Source: Sapria himalayana (lineage: Eukaryota > Streptophyta > Magnoliopsida > Malpighiales > Rafflesiaceae). From it: a stretch of DNA of 64,000 bases. Both the position numbers and the translations under genes were made by a program. Of the stretch, positions 11,535 through 24,610 are shown one piece after another; position 1 is the first letter of the stretch, and every line of letters begins with the position of its first letter. The notes beneath the pieces were generated by a model. The model made no database searches, had not been told where the DNA came from, and was given only the letters and a program-made list of their open reading frames with translations. The stretch covers positions 97,621 to 161,620 of the forward strand of contig JAREIK010001339.1 of the NCBI GenBank assembly GCA_029783825.1, written 5' to 3'.

Positions 11535-13198
11535 TTATAGATAGATAGCCAAATAGATAGATAGATAGACAAATAGACATATAGATAGATAAATAAATAA
11601 TTTGACAGAAAGATAAATAGATAGAAAGATAGTTAGAGATATAGAAACAAAGATTGATAGACTGATAGACTAAAAAAAATATAGATATATAGACACATTG
11701 TCTAATAGAATGATAGACTAAAAGATAGAGTGATAAAGAGATAGATAGATAGATAGAAATATAGGTAGATAGATAGACATATACACAGATAGATAGATAA
11801 ATAGATACATAGATAGATAGATAGACAGACAGACGTAGATAAATTGATAGACATATATATAAATAGACAAATAAATTGATATATATATATATATATATAT
11901 AATTAATAGATAGATAAACAAATAGAAAGAAAGACAAATAGATAGATCGATAGAGAGATAGATAGACAAATATAAATATAAATAGATAAGTAGATATATA
12001 AATAAGGAAATTGATTGATACACAAATAGATACATACACAAATAAATATATAGAAAGATAAACATATAGTCAGATAGATAGATAAACAACTAGATATATA
12101 GACATATAGATAGATATAGAATTAGATAGATAGAAAGATACAAAGATATATAAATAGATAGATAGATATAAAAGAAAGACAGAAGGTTGGATAGATAGAT
12201 AGACACAAAAATGCATACACCCATAGACACAAATATAGATAGAGAAATTGATAGATTATAGATACACAAATAAATATATATACAGAGATATAGTTAAACA
12301 GAAATACAAATAGATAGATACATTGATAAACAAATTGATAGAGACACACATAGACACATAAATATATAGATAGATATATAAATAGACAAATAGACTATTA
12401 GAAAGTTAGATAGTTTCATATATAAAAATATAGATAAATAGATAAATAGATAGTTAGACAATTAGACAATTAGATAGATAGATAGATATATAGATAGACA
12501 TAAAGATAGATTCGTAGATTGATAGATTGATAGATTTCCACATAGAGAGAGAGAGACAAATAGATAGATAAACATATACATTGATTGATAGATAGATAGA
12601 GAAACAAATAGACAGATAGGCAGATATACAAATAAATAGATAAATAGATAGATATATAGATAAATAGATAGTTTATTGATAGATATATAGACAAATAGAC
12701 AAATATGAATATAAAAAAATACATATATAGATAGACAAATAGAAAGATAGATTAATATATATATATATATATATACATACATATTGATAGGTAGACTGAT
12801 AGACAAAAAGATAGTTAGATAGTTCAATAGCTAGATAGATATATAGTTATACATATAGACATATAGACAGATATACAAATATATAAATAAACAAATAGTT
12901 AGATAGAATAATAAACATATAGATAGATATATATACAATTAAAGATATCGAAAGATAGACATTTAGATAGATAGATAGATAGACACATAAACTGATAGAA
13001 TGATAGACTAAAAGATAGGCACATAGACTAATAGACTGAGAGATTAAAAGATAGATAGACAAATAGATAGATAAACAGATAGATATATAGAAAGATAAAC
13101 AAATAGATACATAAACACATAGATAGATAGTATGATAGATAGATACATAGATTGATAGATAGATAAATAGGCAAATATAGTGATAGACAAATTGATAG
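10408..13198 (+). repeat. Degenerate GATA tract (segment 2)
   Basis: About 2.8 kb of imperfect GATA tetranucleotides with frequent GACA, AATA, TATA and GATT variants, all on the plus strand. Perfect (TA)n runs are embedded at about 11487-11530, 11880-11900 and 12755-12775. The minus strand (TATC) has few stops because the TATC cycle encodes Leu-Ser-Ile-Tyr in every frame, so long minus-strand open frames here are artefacts. The tract lies between the two LINE copies and continues after the second at 20845. Confidence 0.95.
13182..13198 (+). other. Target-site duplication, left copy
   Basis: GATAGACAAATTGATAG lies directly before the LINE 5' end and is repeated exactly after the A-tail at 20845-20861. 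A 17-bp duplication fits LINE insertion. Caution: the same 17-mer also occurs at 11031-11047 and 24427-24443, because the tract is repetitive. Confidence 0.75.
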
Positions 13199-13850
13199 CT
13201 CGCGAAAACCTAGCTCTCGCGAAAACTCTTCTGCGGATTTCTCTAGATTTTCTCTATCGCGATTTATCTTAAACAAAAGATTATGTGAATTTTGTTGAAT
13301 GATTATTGTGCAAACTGCTTCGTGTACTATTTTTATGATACAGGTTCTCTCGGGATTTTCTCTCTAACGTACTATCTTGCGAATATCTTGAATAAACATA
13401 CGGGTATGTGAATTGTTGAATGATTTATTGTTAAAATCACTTAGTGAATTGATTTTCGTTATAGTTTCTCTCGTGATTATTTGCGAACATCTTGAATAAA
13501 CTGTTAATTGGGAGAACCATTGTGTTAATTGCTTTGCAAACTACCTGGAAACAATGACGAAAACATTGAATAAATTTTGTTGAATGTTCTTCTGATATAG
13601 TTGAGAGATACAGCTTGTTATATTTGCAAATTAAGTGTAACTATTATGGGAATACTGCTACGGGAACATGAATAATAACAATTGGTATAAACTATTATGT
13701 GATTCTGTTGTGGGATAGTTGAGGGACTTTAGTTTTCAGGAACTGCTATTTGATACTATAAGGGTATAGTGTTGAGTAATTGTTAGATTGTGAAACAAAG
13801 AAAAAAGAAAACATCATTTAAGATCAAACCAAGCCCAATACAAGGTAAGA
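13199..13850 (+). other. LINE 5' UTR
   Basis: It begins CTCGCGAAAACC and carries imperfect internal repeats of CTCGCGAAAA, of a TGAATAAAC...TTGTTGAATGAT segment, and of TCTCTCG.GATT words. CpG density is higher than in the surroundings, fitting an internal promoter region of a LINE (inference). No open frame of note before the ATG at 13851. Confidence 0.7.
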
Positions 13851-15206
13851 ATGGAAAAATCTGACTTATTATTAAATAATAAGTCTTTTGCCTCGGTGGT
13901 GAAGAGCTCCGCGCCGATCTTACGAATTCAAGGGAACAAAAATGGTCTCCCGGCCATCATCTTCTCTGCTGAAGAATCTCAAAGGCTCTTAGAACCTTTC
14001 GAATATACGCTCTTTGGAAAGTTCTCTCATGGCAGGCCTCGTGCGATTGGAGTTCAGAAATTTATCGACAATTTAAAGCTAAAGGAGAAGGTGAAATTTG
14101 CTGATTTCGATACCAAACATGTTGTGCTGCAATGCTCTCTACTGGAAGATCAATATCACCTATGGCAGCATGGATTATGGCAAGTTGACGGTTTCCCCAT
14201 GCGTATACTGAAGTGGACAAAGGATTTTACTTCTATTGAAGAGGCGCCTATAGCTCCGGTATGGTTTACATTGCCTTTTCTGCCACTCCATTTCTTTTCT
14301 GAGACATCTCTTTATGCAATCTCATCATGCTTGGGTAAGCCCATGTTACGAGATGAAGCCAAAAGAACCATGTCAAGGCCGAACAAAGCACTTGTATGTG
14401 TAGAGCTAAACCTCTGAACTAAACCGCCTGAAAAAATATGGATAGGTAGTGGTGAAGGGGAATAGGCCGAGGGGTTTTGGCAAACTGTCATTCCCGAAAG
14501 CCTTCCTCCCTACTGTTCAAAATGTAAGAGGCTAGGGCATGAAAATTCCTTGTCCAAGGTGGGGAAAGAAGAACATAACAACGGGCAGCAGCACAAAGGA
14601 GGAGGCGGGAATGTGATGCATTGGGTAAGGAAAGAGGAGGCTTCACTTCACAAACAAAACCAGCCGAAGGGAGATTTGCTCTCAAGCATCCCTCTAGATA
14701 ATCCAAATATTACTCAAGAAGAAGGACCCCTGAGAGAGACTAACTCGGGGATAGAAAATGATGTTAGTTTAATAATAGGATGGGAGGAGGTAAAATATAA
14801 GAAAAAATATAAAAAAACATCTAAAACAAGAATTGTATTGAAAGAAAAACTTGAGGATTATGCATGGATAGATGAGGATCTTCTGGATTTTCCTGAAGAT
14901 GAATCGGTAATTTTTAGTTGCCCTTCAAGCCATAAGGATGATGTATCCCAAGATGAGGCGGAGTTTAAAGTAAAGGATGATATACATATTTATAATGAAG
15001 ATTGGGGGAATCTTTCAAGAACCCAATCCATGGAGGCCCTAAAGCAAATGGATATGGTGCTCAGAAAACAGGTAAAATATAAGGAGATTAGGTATGAAAT
15101 TCCTCACACTCCTAAAACAGCAAGAAATACGAAAAAATATGCTAACATGTCATATGAATCTAAGTGTACAACTCGAGCCCAAGCTAAACTAGTTTTTAAT
15201 GGATAG
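13851..15206 (+). pseudogene. LINE ORF1: DUF4283 and zinc-knuckle RNA-binding protein
   Basis: One frame of 451 codons runs from ATG 13851 to TAG 15204-15206, broken only by in-frame stops TGA 14415-14417 and TAG 14463-14465. The first about 190 residues resemble the DUF4283 domain of plant LINE and retroelement ORF1 proteins (FASVVKS near the start, LFGKFSHGRP, a WQHGLWQVDGFPMRILKW segment). A CCHC-like knuckle follows (YCSKCKRLGHENS, about residues 220-235), but the fourth Cys is not present. The rest is charged and disordered, with Lys-rich blocks. ORF1 proteins bind the element RNA; this copy is inactive because of the stops. Confidence 0.88.
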
Positions 15207-18200
15207 ATGTCTATATTGGAATGTTAGGGGAATAGCCAATAGCCCCACGATAAATAGATTAAGACTTTTAATTAAAGAACATAAAATCTCACTACTGATT
15301 ATTGCAGAACCAATGGTCCTGCAAGCTCAACTAAATAAATATAGAGTAATTTTAGGATTTAATAAGGCTTATGCTAATCTAAATAGTAAACTTTGGATTT
15401 TATGCCAAAGTAAATTGAAAATTGAAATATTAAAAGATACTGAACAAATAGTACATTTCAAATTAGATAAGAGCACAGATCAAATAATCTCAGCAGTTTA
15501 TGCAAAAAATGATAAATAATCTAGGCTGGCATTATGGGAAGAAATGAAAGATATAGCAAGTAAAAATTTACCATGGATAATAGGAGGCGACTTTAATATA
15601 ATTAGAAGCCCTCAACAAAAGAAGGGTGGTAAACCACCAGACAAGGTAGCCATGAAACAATTTAATGACACAATAGCCATTACCAATCTAATGGAAATAG
15701 ATTTTAATGGTTCGAGATATACCTGGTGTAATAATTGGAAAAAAAGAGGAGTCATCTGGGCTCGTTTGGATAGGATTATGTGTAACACAAAGTGGGTCAC
15801 CTCACAAGGGACTACGGGGCTTAGACACCAAAATAGAACTTGCTCTGACCATAGCCCACTACTTATCACGATTCAAAAAAATCACGGTAATACATCTAAT
15901 TTTAAATTTCAAAATATGTGGGTAAAACATGCTAGCTTTGCAGGACTTGTTAGAGAATCTTGGAAAGAACCACTAGAGGGTAAACCGATGCAAGTCCTAT
16001 CAATCAAACTTCTGAGGCTAAAAGCTTGTTTGAAAACTTGGAATAAAGAGGTTTTTGGGAAATTAAATCATGAGCTAAAAAAACTAGAAGAAAAAGTAGC
16101 CAAGTTGGAGCAAGATTTTGACTCCACAAATAATAATGAAACTCGAATAGAATTAAGTAAGGCTAAAGGAGAACTGAGATTGAAACTACACATAGAAGAA
16201 ATTTACTGGAAACAACGAGCAAAAATAAAATGGTTAAAAGATGGGGATCATAATACCAAATTTTTTTATAGTATGTCTAAAATAAAATCTCAAAAAAATA
16301 AAATTAAAGGTCTAATAAACGAAGAAGGAGAATGGGTAGAAAATGAAAAGGAAATAGGAGCTCTTTTTAAAAAATTTTTTGAAAATCAATTATGTAGTCA
16401 GTCAAGTAGGACAGATAATTCTCTAATGCAAGTGATTAGGGTGACCATTACGGAAGTTCAAAATCAATCAATGGAATTGGTCCCAGAAGAACCAGAAGTT
16501 AAAGAGGCTGTGTTTAGTCTGGATAAAGATAGTGCAGCAAGACCTGATGGATGGAACAATTATTTCTTTCAGGTAAACTGGGATACGATCAAAACCGAGC
16601 TAGTTCCTGCAATTGCAAGTTTTTTTGTAGGGGCGGAAATCCCAAAAGTATGGGCAAAATCTTTTATAGTATTAATTCCAAAAAATGAATCACCACAGAA
16701 ATGTGAGGATTATAGACCAATAAGCTTATGCAATGCTATTTATAAAATACTGGCAAAAATATTACAAAATAGGCTGAGCTTAATTTAACCTTCAATAATA
16801 TTTCAGGAACAAATGAGTTTTGTTAAAAATAGATTAATGATAGAAAATATAAAGCTTGCATCTGAAATGATGAAAGAGATAGGAAGTAAGTCTAGAGGAA
16901 AAAACTTAGTGGTTAAATTAGATCTATCGAAAGCCTTCGATAGAGTAGAATGGGATACCCTTTGCTTTGTGTTAAGAAGGTTCGGCTTTTAAGAGCTAAC
17001 CATAGATCTAATATTTAGATGTATATCAAGTACTTGGGTAAGAGTCCTGGTAAATGGTAAGTTAAGTGAGGAATTTAAACCAAATAAAAGTTTAAGGCAA
17101 GGGGATCCATTATCCCCTCTTCTTTTCGATATCTATCTAGAATTGCTAATACGTAACTTGAATAAGAAAATATCCGAAGGTAAAATATTGTCATTCAAAC
17201 AACCAAGGAATACACCCAGAATAGGTTGTTTAGCTTATGCAGATGACCTTATAATATTTACAAATGCTAGCATAAAGTCTTTAATGAATCTTATGGATCT
17301 TCTCCAAATTTTGAAAAAGAGACAGGTCAAATGGTTAATAAAAGCAAATGTCAGTTCATGCTTGCTAAAAATGCAAAATTAAAGTTAGTAGATAAAATAA
17401 AAAGGATTACGGGATTTGTAGAAATAAATGGGGCATTAATATATTTAGGTTGTCCGATATATGAGGGGAGGTTGAAAGAAGAAATCTAAGTTACTTTCAG
17501 GACAAACTAAGAAAGAAAATAGCAGGATGGAAAGAAGAGTTACTGGGTTTTGGGGGAAGAATAACACTGCTGTCACATGTATTACAAAGCACGCTTACGC
17601 ACATATTATCAGTGATACACCGCCCTAAGAAATTTATTAAAAAACTCGAATCGGAAATGGCCAACTTCTTATGGGGAAAAAAACAAGGCAGAAATAAACT
17701 ACATTGGAAGGACTGGAAAAGTATCTGTTATCCGAAAGAGGAAGCAGGATTAGGTCTAATGAGCCTCTAGGACTCGGCAGCTGCCTGGGACTGTAAAAGC
17801 TGGTGGAGACTTAAAGAAAGTGATAGTCTATGGGCTAAATATATGCGGGCAAGATATTTAGATAACAAGAATAAGACCACTAAGAAAGTCTCGAACAGTT
17901 GGAAGTCAATGGAAAAACAAAAAGAAATAGTGGACTCACACTCTATACAAAAGAGGAGTAGCTGGAAATGGATGTTAACACCACAAGGAAACTTTTCCCT
18001 CAAGTCGGCAAAAGACTTGGTCAGAAAGAAAAAACTAGCTCAAACTCTATTTAAATGGGTATGGCAAGAAAACATACCGCAAAAAATGCGCTCCTTCACA
18101 TGGAAGGCTTTAATGAATGCTATACCGGTAGATAGAAATATACAAAAGAAAGGTATAAACATCGCATCAAGATGTGAATGCTGTTTACAAGCGGTTGAAA

Positions 18201-19092
18201 CCACTGATCATTGGCTTTCTAATGGTCCTATCCCAGCAGAAATATGGAAAGAAATGGAAGTGGAAAAAGAATATGTAAAATAGATGATGGATTAATAGAT
18301 AAAGTTAAAAAATGGGAAAAGGAGAAAACGAAAAGCCCCACCAGGAAATGGCTCAACCAAAAACTACCGCATCTAATTATTTGATGTATATGGAAATCTC
18401 GAAACAAAAGTAAATTCGAAAATATAAGGATGAATTTAACAGAAATTATAAAAGATATTAAAAATGAGATATGTAATATATCACTAATAAAACTGATAGT
18501 TATTCAGGAAATGAAACAAGAAAAGAAGCTTGAGAAAGAATGGGATCTCACATATAAAGTTTTATATCATCAAAGGGCTAAATGCATACAGTGGAATGCT
18601 CCGCCGGTTGGTAAACTCTCACTTAATACGGATGAAAGTTTTAGCAAGGACACTGGAATAGCAGGAGGAGGCGGGGTAATAAGAGATCATACAGGGACAG
18701 TACAGAGAGCTTTCACCAGATCTAGTAGAGCCTCTTCGGCGATAGAATCTGAAATCAGAGCATTAAAATCAGGTTTAGAGATATGCAAGCAGCTTAACTT
18801 TAAAAACATTGAAGTACAGGTAGACTCAAAATTACTAGTTGATATAGTAATCAATAAGAAAATATTATGGAGGAATGAAGAGGAACTAGAAGTAATTCTT
18901 GGACTTATGGACGAACTGAAGGCCTCAATAATACATATATACAGAGAAGCGAACTATCTAGCGGATAATCTATCTAAAATAGGTACCACCAGAGGAGATA
19001 TAGAATTTAATGAGAAACTCATGCCAAACAAACTAAAGGGAATAGCATGTTTAGATAAAATGGGTTTTCCTTATTTTAGAATAAATAAATAG
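15199..19092 (+). pseudogene. LINE ORF2: endonuclease, reverse transcriptase, RNase H
   Basis: It starts at ATG 15199, overlapping ORF1. The AP-type endonuclease (about 15199-15890) shows WNVRG, IAEPM, GGDFN and SDHSPL, so the catalytic Asn, Glu, Asp and His are present. The reverse transcriptase (about 16480-17400) has DGW, FIVLIPK, YRPISLCN, LDLSKAFD, LRQGDPLSPLLF and YADD (17236-17247). A zf-RVT region with CECC lies near 18170. The RNase H (about 18600-19010) has NTDES, AIESEIRAL, VQVDSKLL and REANYLADNL. In-frame stops occur at 15517, 16786, 16990 and 17768, with frameshifts near 17305, 17490 and 18280. It would nick target DNA and prime cDNA synthesis if intact; this copy is dead in cis. 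Confidence 0.92.
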
Positions 19093-20844
19093 ACCAAGAA
19101 GATATAACAAAGCCTCAACTTTCTGATGGATTGGGCGGGAATAATGAGTATTTTACAATATCTATCTTGACTATTGCTAATATAATATCATAATATCTAT
19201 TCTGACTTTTACGCTGCTATATAAACACTGTTATATAAAAAGTTACAGTTAAACTTAATAAGTATAATTTCTGCTATTCCTTGTTCTGCTGCTCTTGCTG
19301 CTGTAATAGGATAAGGAAATAGGGCAAGGTAATAGTGCAAGGTATTGGTTTCCTTATTGCTGATCCATTTAAGTTGATTCCTTAGCTAAAATCTTGTGTT
19401 GCTGTTCCTTTTTTTGCTTGTGGCTTGGTTTTGCTGCAGATATTCAGATAAGGGTCACCCCGGTCCTGAGGGGGACTATAAATTGATTATTGAGGCCTAT
19501 TTCTTTAGCTAATATTTTGTGTCGCTGAGTCCCAAAAAGCATTGAAAATGGAATGGGGTCCTAGGGGTGTTTTTCTGTTTAGCTTCATCTAAGTAAAATT
19601 AGGGCTATTTGTTGGGCAGAAGAGTTAGGTCAGGTTAAGTATAGAGGGGGGTTTTTTCTTTTTTCGTATATTTATTGTTTTGTAGGAAATATCGCAGACA
19701 ATCCAATACCGGTAGTGGGAAAGTTAGAGGCTTTGGCACTTTGAGGTGCTGAAAGACAACTTAAGACAGGAAATGGAGGACTGTTTTTCTTTTCGTATAT
19801 TTACTGTTTTTCTTTTTTGTTTTATCCAATAATCAGGAGAGAGGGAGGGTTACTTCTATTTCCAGAGGCTCGGGGATAGCTAAAGAGGGATTATTGGAGG
19901 CTCCGAGAGAAGCAATAACAGAAAATCCATTTCTTTATTGCTTTACTATTTCACATATTTTGTTTTGTTTTCTCTTTTCTGTCATTTTAAGAGTACAGTT
20001 CAAGCCTAGGGTGTTTTTGAAAAGGCTGCAAGCATTGGTCCCAAAAAGCATTGAAAATGGAAAGGTGTCCTAGGGGTGTTTTTTTTTTGGCTAGCTTCAT
20101 CTATATGGGCTATTTGTTGGGCAGAAAATATCGCAGACAGCTTAAGACAGAGGCTTTGTTAAGTATATTCACTGCTTTGTTAAGACAGAAAATATCGCAG
20201 ACAGCTAAAGACAGAGGCTTTGTTGGGCTGTTTGTTATGTATAGAGGGGGGTTTTTCTTTTTTTCGTATATTCACTATTTTGCAGGAAATATCGCAGACA
20301 ATCCAATACCGGTAGTGGGAAAGACAGAGGCTTTGGTACTTTGAGGTGCTGAAAGAGAGCTTAAGATAGGAAATGGAGGACTGTCCTCTCTTTTTTTCGT
20401 ATATTTACTGTTTTTCTTTTTGTTTTTATCCAATAATCGGGAGAGAGGGAGGGTTACTTCTATTTCCAAGACAGGAAATGGAGGACTTTAAGAGGTGAGG
20501 AAGACAGCTTAAGAGGCTCGGGGATAGCTAAAGAGGGATTATTGGAGGCTCCAAGAGAAGCAATAACAGAAAATCTTAAAGGGCAGCATAAGGGACATCA
20601 TAAAAGGCAATAAAAAAAACATCAAAGGATCACATTGAAGTTACTTATGATACACAAAAAGCAAATAGCTTACTTATAGCATACCTAAATGAAGAGAGTT
20701 AAAAGCATGATTTCATAGAGTTAGTTCTTTATTTCTTTTGAGAATGGGTGTAAAAGGGAAAAAGGGTAGTATTAGTTTGTACAAATGGTATTCCTCCGCC
20801 AAAAGAGAGGGCATAATAATAATAAAACAAACCTTAAAAAAAAA
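19093..20844 (+). other. LINE 3' UTR with internal duplication
   Basis: An unusually long 3' UTR. About 19545-20000 and 20040-20500 are diverged direct copies sharing CCCAAAAAGCATTGAAAATG, ATATCGCAGACAATCCAATA, CCGGTAGTGGGAAAG and GAGAGAGGGAGGGTTACTTC. The segment 20754-20844 is the part conserved with copy 1 and is probably what the reverse transcriptase recognises (inference). The A-tail is 20836-20844. Confidence 0.8.
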
Positions 20845-20861
20845 GATAGACAAATTGATAG
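20845..20861 (+). other. Target-site duplication, right copy
   Basis: GATAGACAAATTGATAG follows the A-tail directly and equals 13182-13198. Removing the LINE and one copy restores an uninterrupted GATA tract. Confidence 0.75.
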
Positions 20862-22955
20862 AAAGATAGATAGATAGATCAATAGATAGATAGATATATA
20901 GAAACATAGTCACATAAAAAGATATAAAAATAGATAGATAGACAAATATACTAATAGACTATTAAATAGATTGTTAGATAGATAGTTAGTAGATAGAGTT
21001 AGATAGTAAAACAATTAAATAGATAGATAGACAGATATAGAGACATCTAGATAGATTGATAAATTTAGAGATTTACAGATTGATAGATAGACGAATAAAC
21101 AAATAGATAGATAGAAAGATACATAGATATATAGGTATATAGAGAGACAGATTTAAAGATAGATATATAGGTAGATAGATAGATAATTAGTGACAGATTG
21201 ATATATAGATAAATAAATAGATAGGCATATAGTTAGATAAATAGATAGATAGATAGATAGATAGGCAGATATAAAGTTAAACAGATAGATAGTTAGATAG
21301 AAAGATAGAAAGATAGATAGATAGATATTATTATAAGTAGATATATAGATTAATAGATACATATATAAATAGATAGATAGATAGATACATATACAAATAA
21401 ATAGTGAGATAGATATAAAGATATAAAGATATAAAGATAGATAGACAAATAGATCGATAGACAGTTAGACAAATAGACAGATAGATAAATAGAAAGATAG
21501 ACACATAAACACATTGACACATTCATCCAAAGACATACGGACAGGTAGATATATAGACATATAGACATATAGACATATAGACACATAGATAAATAGAAAA
21601 TAAATAAATAAATAGATAGAAAGATAGAAATATAGATAGATAAAGGATATATAAATAGATAGATAGATAGACACATAGACACATAGACACATAAATAAAT
21701 AGTTAGATAGATAGAGAGATAGACAAATATTCTAATAGAGTAATAGACAATTAGATAGTTTTATATATAGATAGATACACGAGAAGGTAGATAAAAAGAT
21801 AATTATAAGACACTTAGACAATTAGATGGATAAACAAATAGATAGATTGATAGACAAATAGATAGATTCACATATTGATATATTTATAGATTGAAAGGTT
21901 GAGAAATATAAAAATTGATAGATACACATATATATAAATAGATAGATAGCCAGATAGAGAGAAAAAGATAGATAGAAAGATAGATAGATAGATAGATTGA
22001 TAATAGAAAGATATTCATATAAACATATAGATAGATAGATAGATTGATTGATTGATAGGTTGATACATAGAATGATAGTTAGGTAGATATGCATATAGAT
22101 AGAAAGATAGATAGACATAAATATAGAAAGATAGATAGACATACAGATAGATAAATATATAGTTATATAGATAGACAGATGGATATATATATATATTGAT
22201 AGATATACTGATACACAAAAATATAGTTAGATAGTTAGATATATAGACTAATAGAATTATTGACAAATATATAGATTGACACATAGAAATATAAACAAAT
22301 AAAAATATAAATAGACACTTATATAGATAGATAGATAAATAGATAAAGAGATAGAAGACAATTAAACTAATAAATAAATAGATAGATAGATAAATACTTA
22401 AATAGATAGTTATATAGATAGATATATACATAGATTGACAGATGTACAATTAGATAGATAGATAGATAAATAGAAATATAAACACTTACACTAATAGGCT
22501 AAAAGACAAATAGAGATAACATAAATAGACAGATAGATAGATAAATAGAAAGATAGTTAGCCACATATACAGAAAGATAGATAAATAGATAGACAAATAA
22601 ATAGATACATAGATAGACAAATAAATAGATAGAAAGATGGACAAATAGACAGATATGATATATAGATAGATAGTTAAATAGATATATAATAGTTAGGCAA
22701 ATAGATGGATATACACATAGATAATTAGGTAAAAAGATAGGCTAATAATTAGATAGACAGATAGATAAATAGATAGTTAGATAGTTATTTAGATACATAA
22801 ATAGATTGATTAACTAAATGATAGATAGATAGATAGATAGACAAATAAAGTGAATGATAGATAGATAGAAAGATAGGTATATAAATAGATAGATTTTTAG
22901 TTAGTGGTATAGAATGACTAATTGACAAATTGATAGAGAGAAAAATATATAGATA

Positions 22956-22993
<38 letters not shown>

Positions 22994-23984
22994 TCGAAAT
23001 ATAATTAGATAGGTAGATAGATATATAGATAAAGAAATAAATAGATATACACATAGAAAGCTAGATATATTGATAGACAACTAGAATGTTAGATAGTCAT
23101 TTTGATAGATAGATATATAAATTTATTGACAGATACAAAGACATACATATAATCAAATATATAGATAGACAATTAGATCAAAAATAGATAGATAGATAGA
23201 CCATATATGAAGATTAACTAATAAATAGATTGACAGATATACAGATAAACAGATTGCTAAATATATATATATAGATAAATTGATAGATAGAAAAATAGAT
23301 AGATACATAGATAGATAGATAGACAGATTGACAGATATATAAATAGATAGTTATGTAGATAGATAGATAGATAGACAGATAGATAGATAGATATAGAGAT
23401 ATAAAGGTAGATAAACATATAGAAAGATAGACAGATAGATAGAAAGATAGAATGTTAGATAAATAGATAGATAAATAAAGTTATAGATAGATTGGTAGAA
23501 ATAGATAAATACATAGATAGATATAAAGATAGTTTGATAGATACACAAATAGATAAAATGATAGATAGATAGATAAAAAGTCATATAAACTGATAGATAG
23601 ATAGATTGATAGTAAAATAGATATCTTTATAAAATGAGAATCAGATAGATTGATTTATAGATAGATAGGCAAATAAATAGATAGATAGATAGATAGTTAA
23701 GTAGATAGGTAGATGTACAAATACATAGATAGATAGATATAGAGATTTATTGATTTATTTATAAATAGATTGATCGATAGATAGATTGACAAATAAGCAT
23801 AACGATAGATAAAAAAATAGATAAATAGACAAATTGATAGATAGATTAATAGACTAAGAGACTGATAGAATGAAAGAAAGTTAGATAGTTTGATAGATAT
23901 CTAGATAAATAGACAGGCAGATAGATAGATAGATAATTAGTTAGATAGTTAGATAGATGGACACACAGACAAATAGATAGATAG

Positions 23985-24610
23985 ATAGACAAATAGATAA
24001 ATATATAGAGAAATATATATTTTCAAAGATAGAGAGACAAATAGATATACAGATAAATAAATAAATTTATTGATCGATAGACAGATATACATATAAATAA
24101 ATACATACACAAATAGATAGAGGGATAGATAGAATTATAGATAAATAAATAGATATATACATACTTAGATAGATATACATATATATAGATAGACAAATAG
24201 ACAGATAATAAATAGACATATAGACAAATAGATAGCTAGACATATAGATAGATAAATAAAAAGATAGATAAACAAATAGAAAGATCAATGTATAGATAAA
24301 TAGATAGACTAATAAACTAATAGATAGCTAGATAGATAAACATATAGACATATAGACAGATAGATGACTAGATAAATAAATAGATAGGCAAATAAATAAA
24401 TAGGTAGATAGACAGACAAATAGATAGATAGACAAATTGATAGATATATAGAGAAATATATATTTTCAAAGATAGATAGACAGATAGATATACATATAAA
24501 TAGATAAATATATAGATCGATAGATAGATAGACAGATAAGTAAATACATATACGAATAGATAGAGGGATAGATAGACAGATAGACAGACAAACAGATAGA
24601 TATATAGACA
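23985..24610 (+). repeat. Higher-order duplication inside the GATA tract (443-bp offset)
   Basis: The rare non-GATA word ATATATATTTTCAAAGATAG occurs at about 24014 and again about 443 bases later, each time followed by the same order of words: GATATACA, TATAAATA, GATCGATAGA, AAATACATA, GAATAGATAGAGGGATAG or close variants. The tract therefore grew in part by duplicating blocks of several hundred bases, not only by tetranucleotide slippage. Confidence 0.7.

Larger units (their letters stand above)
13199..20844 (+). mobile_element. LINE (plant L1 with RNase H), full-length copy 2
   Basis: A 7.65-kb element: 5' UTR, ORF1 (DUF4283 and zinc knuckle), ORF2 (endonuclease, reverse transcriptase, zf-RVT, RNase H), long 3' UTR and a 9-A tail at 20836-20844. 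It is bounded by an exact 17-bp direct repeat and lies inside a GATA tract on both sides. ORF1 stop and ORF2 start overlap by 8 bases (15199-15206). ORF1 has only two in-frame stops and no frameshift, while ORF2 has several of each, so the copy is inactive but fairly recent. The domain order is that of plant L1 elements that gained a C-terminal RNase H. Confidence 0.92.

Noticed and set aside
10301..13276. Many minus-strand open frames of 60-220 codons rich in Ile, Tyr, Leu and Ser, here and at 20713-27726 and 60131-63125
   Set aside because: They are the TATC strand of the GATA tracts. A 4-base unit without a stop on that strand reads Leu-Ser-Ile-Tyr in every frame, so open frames arise automatically. 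They have no start context or domain and overlap in all frames.
15612..15925. Frames of 72-85 codons overlapping the LINE endonuclease
   Set aside because: Shadow frames of ORF2, which has the conserved motifs in its own frame.
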